From NCBI RefSeq assembly GCF_904831005.1, contig NZ_LR882982.1, positions 496,001 to 560,000 on the forward strand: a DNA stretch of 64,000 bases. The letters run 5' to 3'. Origin of the DNA: Microbacterium hydrocarbonoxydans. Lineage in GTDB: Bacteria > Actinomycetota > Actinomycetes > Actinomycetales > Microbacteriaceae. The notes under the pieces are model-generated. The model did not search any database. It saw only the letters and a program-made list of their open reading frames with translations, and was not told the DNA's origin. Below are positions 1-7,462 of the stretch, one piece after another. Position 1 is the stretch's first letter, and each line of letters starts with the position of its first letter. Made by a program: the position numbers and the translations under genes.

Positions 1-766
1 GCAGCCCGAGCGCGAGCAGATCGTTGGCGGCGAAGAGCGCATCGGGCCATTCGCGGCGAGGTCGGGTGAGCAGACGGGTGCCTGCAGCCACCCCCTCATC
101 GACCGTCATCGCCGCTGTCGGCACGACCTCGAGCTCGACATGCACGGAGGCGTTCTCTGCCGCGGCCCGCGCGCCCGCCAGACGATCGGTGACCTGGCGC
201 ATGTCGAAGGGGCCGCCGACGAAGGCGATGCGTCGCCGCCCGCCCTCGATCAGGTGCTCGACCGCGAGCCGCCCGCCGGCGACGCTGTCGACCGACACCG
301 ACGAGAATCCGCTGTCGGCGCTGAAGCGGTCGACGAGCACGGTGGCGATGCCGCTCGCCCGGAACCGGCGCAGCTGCGTCATGACATCGCCGTAGGGGGC
401 GATGAGCAGGCCGCGCACCTGCTGCTCGCGGAACAGATCGAGGTAGACCTTCTCGCGCGACGGGTCATCGTCGGTGTTGCCGTAGAGAATCGCGATCCCG
501 TGGCTGGACGCCTCGTCTTCGGCCCCTCGCACCACGTCGTTGTAGAACGGGTTCTGCCCGTCGAGCACGACGAAGCCGACGGTCGTGCTGACGCCGGCGC
601 GCAGCTTGCGAGCCGCGTCGTTGCGTACGTAGCCCAGCTCGTCGATGGCCTTCGTCACGCGTTCGACGGATTCGCTGGAGACCTCGTCGGGGCGGTTCAG
701 CACGTTCGAGACGGTGCCCACCGAGACGCCCGCGAGGACGGCGACATCGCGGATGCTGACGGGCAT
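1..766 (-). CDS. LacI-family transcriptional regulator, probable rhamnose-regulon repressor (3' end cut by window edge)
   Basis: The reading frame starts at an ATG preceded by an AGAGGA ribosome site and runs off the left edge, so only about 255 codons are visible. Residues 4-30 form a typical LacI helix-turn-helix (IRDVAVLAGVSVGTVSNVLN). It is followed by the hinge and a periplasmic-binding-protein-like sensor core (GFVVLDGQNPFYNDVVRGAEDE onward, in part). It is divergent from a sugar ABC importer, and a perfect 12-base palindrome sits between them. The same kind of palindrome lies at the rhaM and GH78 promoters, so I infer that this protein represses the rhamnose genes. The ligand is not proven by sequence. 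Confidence 0.9.
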   Translation of the reverse strand, partial: MPVSIRDVAVLAGVSVGTVSNVLNRPDEVSSESVERVTKAIDELGYVRNDAARKLRAGVSTTVGFVVLDGQNPFYNDVVRGAEDEASSHGIAILYGNTDDDPSREKVYLDLFREQQVRGLLIAPYGDVMTQLRRFRASGIATVLVDRFSADSGFSSVSVDSVAGGRLAVEHLIEGGRRRIAFVGGPFDMRQVTDRLAGARAAAENASVHVELEVVPTAAMTVDEGVAAGTRLLTRPRREWPDALFAANDLLALGL

Positions 767-813
767 TCTGCTGTCCTCTCGTCGTCGGGCGGATCACGCT
801 TCGGCATCGGGGG

Positions 814-841
814 TTGACCTGCGGCCGGCATCACATACACT
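814..841 (+). promoter_or_regulatory. Candidate sigma-A-type promoter of the sugar importer operon
   Basis: TTGACC at 814-819 and TACACT at 836-841 are separated by 16 bases. The same -10 hexamer TACACT, followed within a few bases by TGAAACGA, occurs at the rhaM promoter. This supports the two being co-regulated. Confidence 0.55.
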
Positions 842-845
842 AGCC

Positions 846-868
846 TGAAACGAGCTTGAATCGATTCA
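846..868. promoter_or_regulatory. LacI-type operator upstream of importer operon
   Basis: TGAATCGATTCA at 857-868 is a perfect 12-base palindrome. A second half-site, TGAAACGA, begins at 846. Both lie just downstream of the proposed -10 element, a position that would block initiation. Related sites are at 30193-30204 and 30258-30271. Confidence 0.6.
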
Positions 869-916
869 GGTAAAGTTCATTCCGATCATCATCCCCCTCA
901 ACGGAGAGGAAAGCCA

Positions 917-2446
917 GTGGTAGACGCAGCCTCCGCCCGCAGCGCTCCCCCCACCGCGCTCGAGCTGCATCGGGTCGTGAAGTCCTTCGGCCCCGTCGTC
1001 GCACTCCGCTCCGGCAGTCTGACGCTCCGCCCCGGCTCGATCCACGCCCTCATCGGCGAGAACGGCGCAGGCAAGTCCACGCTCGTGAAGATCATGGCCG
1101 GCCTGTACCGCCGCGACTCCGGCGACTTCCGCCTGCACGGCGACGAGGTCGACTTCACCAGTACGGCCCAATCGAAGGCTGCGGGCATCGCGGTCATCTA
1201 TCAGGAGCCGACGCTGTTCCCCGACCTCTCGGTCACCGAGAACATCTTCATGGGGCGTCAGCCCACCGGCGTCCTCGGACGCATCGACCGCAAGGCCATG
1301 CGCACCGAGGTCGACCAGATCTTCCGCCGACTGGGCGTGACGCTCGACCCCGACCGCATCACGGAGGGGCTGTCGATCGCCGACCAGCAGATCATCGAGA
1401 TCGCGAAGGCGATCTCCCTCGACGCCAGCGTGCTGATCATGGACGAGCCGACTGCCGCTCTCAGCGGCGTCGAGGTCGACCGGCTGTTCGCCGTCGCCCG
1501 GAGCCTGCGCGACGAAGGCCGCGCGATCCTCTTCATCTCCCACCGCTTCGACGAGGTGTTCGACCTGTGCGACACCGTCACGGTCATGCGAGACGGCGCC
1601 TACATCGACACCACCCCGATCGCCGAGACGACCGTCGACGAGCTGGTGCGTCAGATGGTCGGCCGCGATGTCACCGAGCTGTTCCCCAAGCAGCAGACGG
1701 TGGTCGGCGAGCCGCTGCTCGAGGTGACCGCGCTCACCCGCCCCGGCGTCTTCCACGACATCTCGTTCACGGTGCGCGCGGGTGAGATCGTCGCTCTCGC
1801 GGGCCTCGTCGGCGCAGGACGCTCTGAGGTCGCCCGCGCGGTCTTCGGAGTGGATCCGTACGACTCGGGGGAGGTGCGGATGCTCGGTGCCGCCGTCGCC
1901 CGCCGCAACCCGACCGCCGCGATGCGCAGCGGACTCGCACTCGTGCCCGAGGACCGCCGCAAGCAGGGCCTCGTGATCGACGCGGCGGTGGGCGGCAACA
2001 TCACGCTCGCGATCCGTCGCCGACTCGCGAAGTGGGGCCTCATCACGAACGGCATCGAGAACCGCGCGGCGAAGGAATGGGCATCGCGCCTCGAGGTCAA
2101 GACCCACGCGCTCGACACCGTGGCATCCACCCTCTCGGGCGGCAACCAACAGAAGGTCGTGCTGGCCAAGTGGCTGGCCACCGACCCGCGCGTCCTCATC
2201 ATCGACGAGCCGACGCGAGGCATCGACGTCGGCACGAAGTCCGAGGTGCACCGACTCCTCTCTCAGCTCGCGGGCGAGGGGATGGGGATCCTGATGATCT
2301 CGTCGGAGCTTCCCGAGGTGCTCGGGATGGCCGACCGCGTGCTCGTGATGCGCGAAGGCCGCATCACCGCCGAGATCTCCCGCGACGAGGCGACCAGCGA
2401 GAACGTCATGTTCGCCGCCACCCACTCATCGGAGCTGCACGCATGA
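917..2446 (+). CDS. rhaT: Sugar ABC transporter ATP-binding protein (RhaT type, CUT2 family)
   Basis: This 509-residue protein is a double ATPase of the RbsA/AraG/RhaT class that energises monosaccharide import. The first nucleotide-binding domain has Walker A GENGAGKST near residues 47-55 and Walker B with DEPTAAL. The second has the degenerate Walker A GLVGAGRSE usual for this class, the signature LSGGNQQKV and DEPTRGID. The start is GTG at 917, preceded by GAGAGGA. Its stop overlaps the next ATG (ATGA). Rhamnose as substrate is inferred from the operator it shares with the rhamnose catabolic genes. Ribose- or xylose-type specificity cannot be excluded from the ATPase alone. Confidence 0.88.
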   Translation: MVDAASARSAPPTALELHRVVKSFGPVVALRSGSLTLRPGSIHALIGENGAGKSTLVKIMAGLYRRDSGDFRLHGDEVDFTSTAQSKAAGIAVIYQEPTLFPDLSVTENIFMGRQPTGVLGRIDRKAMRTEVDQIFRRLGVTLDPDRITEGLSIADQQIIEIAKAISLDASVLIMDEPTAALSGVEVDRLFAVARSLRDEGRAILFISHRFDEVFDLCDTVTVMRDGAYIDTTPIAETTVDELVRQMVGRDVTELFPKQQTVVGEPLLEVTALTRPGVFHDISFTVRAGEIVALAGLVGAGRSEVARAVFGVDPYDSGEVRMLGAAVARRNPTAAMRSGLALVPEDRRKQGLVIDAAVGGNITLAIRRRLAKWGLITNGIENRAAKEWASRLEVKTHALDTVASTLSGGNQQKVVLAKWLATDPRVLIIDEPTRGIDVGTKSEVHRLLSQLAGEGMGILMISSELPEVLGMADRVLVMREGRITAEISRDEATSENVMFAATHSSELHA

Positions 2447-3471
2447 GCACCATCACCACCGCCCCCGCGCCCGCCGCGGCGAAGAAGTCGTTCGGCGGCG
2501 TCGGACGCGCGCGCGAGTTCGGCATCCTCGCAGCTCTCGTGCTCGTCGTGATCGCGGCGACCGTGAAGAACCCGAACTTCCTGTTCAGTGCCGACGGCTG
2601 GCGCGACCTGCTGCTCACCCCGTCGATCCTCATGCTCGTGGCGGTCGGGCAGGCGATCGTCATCATCACGCGCAACGTCGATCTGTCGGTCGGCTCGGTG
2701 ATGGGCCTCACGGCCTATCTGACCGGGCGACTGTTCGTCGACATGCCGGGCATCCCGATCATCCTGGTGGTCATCGCGGCCGTGCTGCTCGGGGCGTTCC
2801 TCGGGCTCGTGAACGGCGCCCTGGTCGCATTCGCCAAGGTCCCGGCGATGGTGATCACGCTCGGCACGCTGTATGCGTATCGCGGCATCAACGTGCTCTG
2901 GACCGGCAGCGACCGCATCAACGCCTCCGACATGCCCAAGGACTTCCTCGGACTCGGCACGCAGCAGATCCTGTTCATCCCGGTTCTCACGATCATCGCG
3001 GTGATCGTGCTGGCCATGGCCGCCTGGTACCTGCGCAACACCCGCGGCGGACGCGAGTACTACGCGATCGGATCCGACCCCTCGGCCGCAGAGCTCTACG
3101 GCCTCAAGGTGACCCGCCGCGTGCTGTCGGCGTTCGTCCTCTCGGGTGCGCTGGCGGGCCTCGCCGGCGTCTTCTACGCCGCCCGATACGGCTCCATCAG
3201 CTCGCAGGCGGGAAGCGGCTGGGAACTGGATGCGGTCGGCGCCGCCGTCATCGGCGGCATCGCGATCACGGGCGGTGTCGGAACGGTCTGGGGCGCCGCC
3301 ATCGGCGCGATGCTCCTGATGACGATCAATCGCGCGCTGCCGATCCTCGGCATCCCGGACTTCTGGCAGCGTGCCGTGGTCGGCGTGCTGATCATCGGGG
3401 CCATCGTGCTCGACCGGGTGCTCGCGGTCAGACAGAGACGCCAGCTCATCGAGGCGAGGGACGCATCATGA
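2443..3471 (+). CDS. rhaP: Sugar ABC transporter permease (RhaP type)
   Basis: This 342-residue CUT2 (BPD_transp_2) permease has about nine hydrophobic segments. It carries the family-typical stretch VDLSVGSVMGL after the third segment and AAVIGGIAITGGVGTVWG near the C-terminus. The start is the ATG at 2443 because it overlaps the ATPase stop as ATGA; frames extending upstream run inside the ATPase gene. It also overlaps the following permease by ATGA. It should form a membrane heterodimer with the next gene product. Confidence 0.87.
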   Translation: MSTITTAPAPAAAKKSFGGVGRAREFGILAALVLVVIAATVKNPNFLFSADGWRDLLLTPSILMLVAVGQAIVIITRNVDLSVGSVMGLTAYLTGRLFVDMPGIPIILVVIAAVLLGAFLGLVNGALVAFAKVPAMVITLGTLYAYRGINVLWTGSDRINASDMPKDFLGLGTQQILFIPVLTIIAVIVLAMAAWYLRNTRGGREYYAIGSDPSAAELYGLKVTRRVLSAFVLSGALAGLAGVFYAARYGSISSQAGSGWELDAVGAAVIGGIAITGGVGTVWGAAIGAMLLMTINRALPILGIPDFWQRAVVGVLIIGAIVLDRVLAVRQRRQLIEARDAS

Positions 3472-4520
3472 CCACCACGACGACCACCACCTCGACCCGC
3501 GTCATCCGCGACTACGACCGCCCGCTCTGGCGGCGCATCTTCATCAATCGCGAGTTCGCGATCATCGCGCTCCTCGTGCTCGTGACCGTCGTGGCAGCGG
3601 CCTCGATCCGCGGCTTCGCTCAGCCGATCACGGCGAACTATCTGCTGCTCGACGTCGCGCCCATCCTGCTGATCGCTCTGCCGATGACGCTGGTCATGAT
3701 CACGGGGGAGATCGATCTCTCGGTCGGATCCATGGTGGGCCTCGCGAGCGTCGTGACAGGAGTCCTCACCGAATCGGGAGCGCCGTTCGAGGTCGCCGCC
3801 CTCGCGGCCCTGCTCGTCGGAGTCGTCGGGGGTGCGTTCAACGGCTTCCTCGTGACGACTGTGGGGCTTCCCTCGCTCGCCGTCACGATCGGCACGCTCG
3901 CGCTGTTCCGCGGACTCGCGGTGGGCCTGCTCGGCACCACGGCCGTCACGGACTTCCCCGAGACATGGACGGCGCTCGCGAAGGCGAAGATCGCCGGCAC
4001 GACCATCCCGTACATCGTGATCCCGTTCCTCATCCTGCTCGTGCTGTTCGTGGTGCTGCTGCACTTCACGCCCTTCGGGCGCGGAGTGTTCGCGATCGGC
4101 CTGTCGAAGGACGCCGCTCGGTTCTCGGGAGTGAACGTCGAGAGGACGAAGTTCATCCTCTTCGTGCTCTCGGGGGTGGTCGCAGCCTTCGCCGGCATCT
4201 TCTACACGCTGCGGTTCGGCAGCGCCCGTGGCGACAACGCGACGGGGCTCGAGCTGCAGGTGATCGCCGCGGTCGTGCTCGGCGGAGTCTCGGTCTTCGG
4301 CGGGCGCGGACATCTGCACGGCGTCGTCGCCGCCGTGCTCCTGATCGGGGTGCTCGGCAGCAGCCTTCGCCTGGCAGGCGTCACCTCCGACGTCATCAAC
4401 ATCATCACCGGCGGGCTGCTGATCTTCTCGGTCGTCGCAGCCAGCATCCTCGCCTGGGCGCAGCGCCTCCGCGCGAAAGCGGGTCCACCGCTGCGCGCAG
4501 CAGCCTCTCCCGCACCATGA
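3468..4520 (+). CDS. rhaQ: Sugar ABC transporter permease (RhaQ type)
   Basis: This second CUT2 permease has 350 residues. It shows the matching motif EIDLSVGSMVGLASV and the C-terminal VVLGGVSVFGGRG block. A Thr-rich N-terminal tail precedes the first membrane segment. Its start overlaps the previous stop as ATGA, which indicates translational coupling. The 55-base gap to the binding-protein gene holds a separate ribosome site. Confidence 0.87.
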   Translation: MTTTTTTTSTRVIRDYDRPLWRRIFINREFAIIALLVLVTVVAAASIRGFAQPITANYLLLDVAPILLIALPMTLVMITGEIDLSVGSMVGLASVVTGVLTESGAPFEVAALAALLVGVVGGAFNGFLVTTVGLPSLAVTIGTLALFRGLAVGLLGTTAVTDFPETWTALAKAKIAGTTIPYIVIPFLILLVLFVVLLHFTPFGRGVFAIGLSKDAARFSGVNVERTKFILFVLSGVVAAFAGIFYTLRFGSARGDNATGLELQVIAAVVLGGVSVFGGRGHLHGVVAAVLLIGVLGSSLRLAGVTSDVINIITGGLLIFSVVAASILAWAQRLRAKAGPPLRAAASPAP

Positions 4521-4575
4521 GGCAGCCTCTCATCGCCGGCACCCGCCAGCGGTGATCATCACGAAAGGAAGAACA

Positions 4576-5619
4576 ATGACGTTTGCACGCAAGAAGATCG
4601 CGGGGTTCGCGGCAGTCGCCGTGGCCGCAGCGCTCGTGCTGAGCGGCTGCGCCGACACGAGCGGCGGCTCGGGTGGCTCGGGCTCCGGCGGTGAAGGCGG
4701 ATCCGACAACCTCGCGATCACGTTCCTGCCCAAGAACCTCGGCAACCCGTACTTCGACACCTCGAGCGAGGGCGGCAAGACGGCCGTCGACGAGTTCGGC
4801 GGCACGTTCGCCGAGGTCGGACCCGCCGAGGCCACCCCTGACGCCCAGGTCAGCTACATCAACACCGCGACGCAGCAGGCCGTCGGTGCGCTGGTCGTCT
4901 CGGCCAACGACCCGAAGGCGATCTGCGACGCGCTGAACGAGGCACGCGACGCCGGCGTCAAGGTCGTCACCTTCGACTCCGACACCAACCCCGAGTGCCG
5001 CGACCTGTTCATCAACCAGGCCGATTCCGAGGGCATCGCCAAGGTGCAGGTCGACCTGATCGCCGACCAGATCGGCGGCGCCGGCGAGGTCGCGATCCTG
5101 TCGGCATCCGCCAACGCGACCAACCAGAACGCCTGGATCGATCTGATGAAGGAGTACGTCGCGAGCGACTACCCCGACATCACGATCGTCGAGACCGTCT
5201 ACGGCGACGACGACGACCAGACGTCGTTCGACAAGACCGCGGCGCTGCTGCAGAGCCACCCGAACCTGAAGGGCATCATCTCGCCCACGACGGTCGGCAT
5301 CGCGGCTGCCGCGCGCTACGTGTCGACCTCGGACTACAAGGGCAAGGTCGCGATCACCGGTCTCGGCACGCCGAACCAGATGCGCGAGTACGTCGAGGAC
5401 GGCACCGTCACGGCGTTCGCACTGTGGAACCCGGCCGACCTCGGCTACCTCGCGGCCTTCGCCTCGAAGGCGCTGATCGAGGGCGAGATCACAGGAGAAG
5501 AGGGCGACACGTTCGAGGCGGGCGAGCTCGGCGAGTACGAGGTCGGCGCCGACGGCGTCGTGCTGCTCGGCGACCCGTTCGAGTTCAACGCCGACAACAT
5601 CGGCGACTTCGACTTCTGA
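4576..5619 (+). CDS. rhaS: Sugar ABC transporter substrate-binding lipoprotein (RhaS type)
   Basis: This 347-residue lipoprotein has the lipobox LSGC with acceptor Cys at position 25, then a Gly/Ser linker and a periplasmic-binding-protein fold of the ribose/rhamnose class (LGNPYFDTSSEGGKTA, then the DxDT segment FDSDTNPECRDLF). The ATG at 4576 was chosen because GAAAGGAAG lies just upstream and it places the signal peptide correctly. It is the last gene of the importer operon and is followed by a strong hairpin. Rhamnose binding is inferred from context. Confidence 0.87.
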   Translation: MTFARKKIAGFAAVAVAAALVLSGCADTSGGSGGSGSGGEGGSDNLAITFLPKNLGNPYFDTSSEGGKTAVDEFGGTFAEVGPAEATPDAQVSYINTATQQAVGALVVSANDPKAICDALNEARDAGVKVVTFDSDTNPECRDLFINQADSEGIAKVQVDLIADQIGGAGEVAILSASANATNQNAWIDLMKEYVASDYPDITIVETVYGDDDDQTSFDKTAALLQSHPNLKGIISPTTVGIAAAARYVSTSDYKGKVAITGLGTPNQMREYVEDGTVTAFALWNPADLGYLAAFASKALIEGEITGEEGDTFEAGELGEYEVGADGVVLLGDPFEFNADNIGDFDF

Positions 5620-5628
5620 GTCGGACCA

Positions 5629-5672
5629 CGACGAAGGGGCGTCGGAGCTTTCGCTCCGGCGCCCCTTCGTCG
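5629..5672. terminator. Bidirectional terminator hairpin
   Basis: Two 20-base arms (5629-5648 and 5653-5672) pair with one G-T wobble around a TTTC loop. The hairpin lies between convergent transcription units: the importer on plus, the glycosidase operon on minus. There is no clear T tract, as is common in actinobacteria. Confidence 0.85.
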
Positions 5673-5686
5673 CGAAGCCGACGGCC

Positions 5687-7441
5687 TCAGGCTCGGGATA
5701 TCCGCACAGCCATGAACGGCCGGCCGGGCAGTTCCACGCGCACCGACCCTGATCCGTGCACACCGGGCAGGCGATCGATCGTCATGTTCCAGGTGTCGAT
5801 CACGTCGATCGTCCACTCGCCCTCGTCGAGCATGACCTGGCGGAAGCGCGGGCGGTTGAATCCGAAATACCCGATGCGGAGTTCGCCGGCCACCCCGCCC
5901 CACGGGACGTCCCAGTCACCGGGCAGAGGATCCCACACGCCGTCAGGGGCTTCGGCGAGGAGCTGCTCGAGGAACCGGATGCGATCGGGCGAGGTCCCGT
6001 GCAGCAGTCCGCCCTTCGACCACCACAGGATCTCGTCGTCGAGCCCGAGGGCCGACGGCAGATACGTCTCGCCGTGCCCGACGTATCCTCCGCGCACCGC
6101 GCCCTCCCAGAACCGGCGCACCATCTCCTCCCCGGTGATGTTGCCCCAGCCCTGATCGATGTCGCCCTCGTACGCGCACTCGTCGATCACGACGGGCTTT
6201 CCCCAGCGCTCGCGCCACTCATCCGTGTTCTCGGCGGTGCGGTAGACGTCGACGCGCTGAATGCTCACGTGCGTGATCCACGGGGCCGAGTAGTCGTAGA
6301 AAGGTCTGCAGTTGTGGATCGAGTTGAGATGCCCGAACGCATCCTCCTCGCCGACCACCGCTGCGAGACGCTCCCAGTCGGCGGTGTCCTTGGCCCACAG
6401 CAGGTCGTACTCGTTCGCCATCGACCACCACACGTTCGCGTAGGCCGAGAGCCGGCGCACGACGTAGCGCAGGTAGCGCTCGTCGACGGCGGGACCGAGG
6501 TCGGCGAATCCCCACCGGTCGTACGCGTGGAAGAGGATGAGATCGGCCTGGATGCCGAGGGCGGCGAGATCGGTGATCCTCTGCTCGAGGCGGCGGAAGT
6601 GCGCGGGGTCGAAGCGCTCGAGGTCGAAGCCGTCGGCCAGTGAACCGGGGAACGGGAAGTCTGCCGGCTCGTTCGCGTTGTACAGGTACGACTTCGGGAA
6701 GATGCACATGCGCATCTTGGTGAACGGGGCATCGGCCAGAGTCGCGAGCGTCTGCTCCTGCAGCTCCTCGGGCTGATGCGTCCACGCGTAGGCGGTGGTG
6801 CCGAGGGGGCGATGCCGTGTGCCGTCGGCATGACGGAAGTGCAGACCCTCGACATGCACGGGGCCGTGCGCTCCGTCGGCGGCCGGGCCGACCGAGACCG
6901 TGCCGCGCAGACCGTCGAGCGACCGTGCCGTCGACCGCGTCTCGAACGACCAGTCTCCGGTGGCATCGGCCAGCGCCCGGATCACGTAGGAGCCGTCGCC
7001 GTCGTAGAACCCGCCGACCCGCAGCTCCTCGCCGTCGCGCACGAACACCGCATCGAGCTCGACATCGACGAACGGATTCCCGTGGGACGGTCCGTCGATG
7101 CGGATCTCCAGCGGTGCCCAGAGCGTGACCGACTCGGGCGAGGTCACGGTGGCCGAACCGCGTTCGACGGTCGCGGACTCGTACCCGGGGTCGGGCGAGA
7201 GCGCCGGCGCGTACGGCGCGCGCTGCACGTCGTCGCCGATCTCGGCGAGTTCGGCCCACAGCGTGTCACGAGCCTCCTGCGTCTCGAGCGCCGGCACCAG
7301 AGCGACGAGGCTGCCGAGTCGGCCGTCGCGGAACTGCACGGCCATCGGCGATGCGGCGAATCCGGGCATGAGGCGTTCGAGCACGGCGCGAGCGCCGGGG
7401 TGGTCGAGGGCTTCTCCGAAGGTGGAGCGGCGATCGAACAT
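5687..7441 (-). CDS. DUF5060/DUF5605 glycoside hydrolase-like protein (clan GH-A fold, apiosidase-like superfamily)
   Basis: This cytoplasmic protein has 584 residues and no signal peptide. Residues about 95-190 form a beta-sandwich resembling DUF5060 (TLWAPLEIRIDGPSHGNPFVDV in part). Residues about 200-490 form a TIM barrel, and a DUF5605-like beta domain ends the protein. Two glutamates sit where clan GH-A places its catalytic pair: the NE of SMANEYDLL (343-344) and the E of VVIDECAYEG (about 421). Proteins of this architecture usually also match the DUF4038 family, which includes the apiosidase family GH140; that link is from memory of the families. It is the last gene of the long operon, 21 bases after the GH78 gene. 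The true substrate is unknown. Confidence 0.75.
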   Translation of the reverse strand: MFDRRSTFGEALDHPGARAVLERLMPGFAASPMAVQFRDGRLGSLVALVPALETQEARDTLWAELAEIGDDVQRAPYAPALSPDPGYESATVERGSATVTSPESVTLWAPLEIRIDGPSHGNPFVDVELDAVFVRDGEELRVGGFYDGDGSYVIRALADATGDWSFETRSTARSLDGLRGTVSVGPAADGAHGPVHVEGLHFRHADGTRHRPLGTTAYAWTHQPEELQEQTLATLADAPFTKMRMCIFPKSYLYNANEPADFPFPGSLADGFDLERFDPAHFRRLEQRITDLAALGIQADLILFHAYDRWGFADLGPAVDERYLRYVVRRLSAYANVWWSMANEYDLLWAKDTADWERLAAVVGEEDAFGHLNSIHNCRPFYDYSAPWITHVSIQRVDVYRTAENTDEWRERWGKPVVIDECAYEGDIDQGWGNITGEEMVRRFWEGAVRGGYVGHGETYLPSALGLDDEILWWSKGGLLHGTSPDRIRFLEQLLAEAPDGVWDPLPGDWDVPWGGVAGELRIGYFGFNRPRFRQVMLDEGEWTIDVIDTWNMTIDRLPGVHGSGSVRVELPGRPFMAVRISRA

Positions 7442-7462
7442 GGAGTTCCTTTCGTACGGAGG

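Noticed and set aside
866..2425. Antisense frame of about 520 codons opposite the sugar importer ATPase
   Set aside because: Shadow frame of a clear ABC ATPase.
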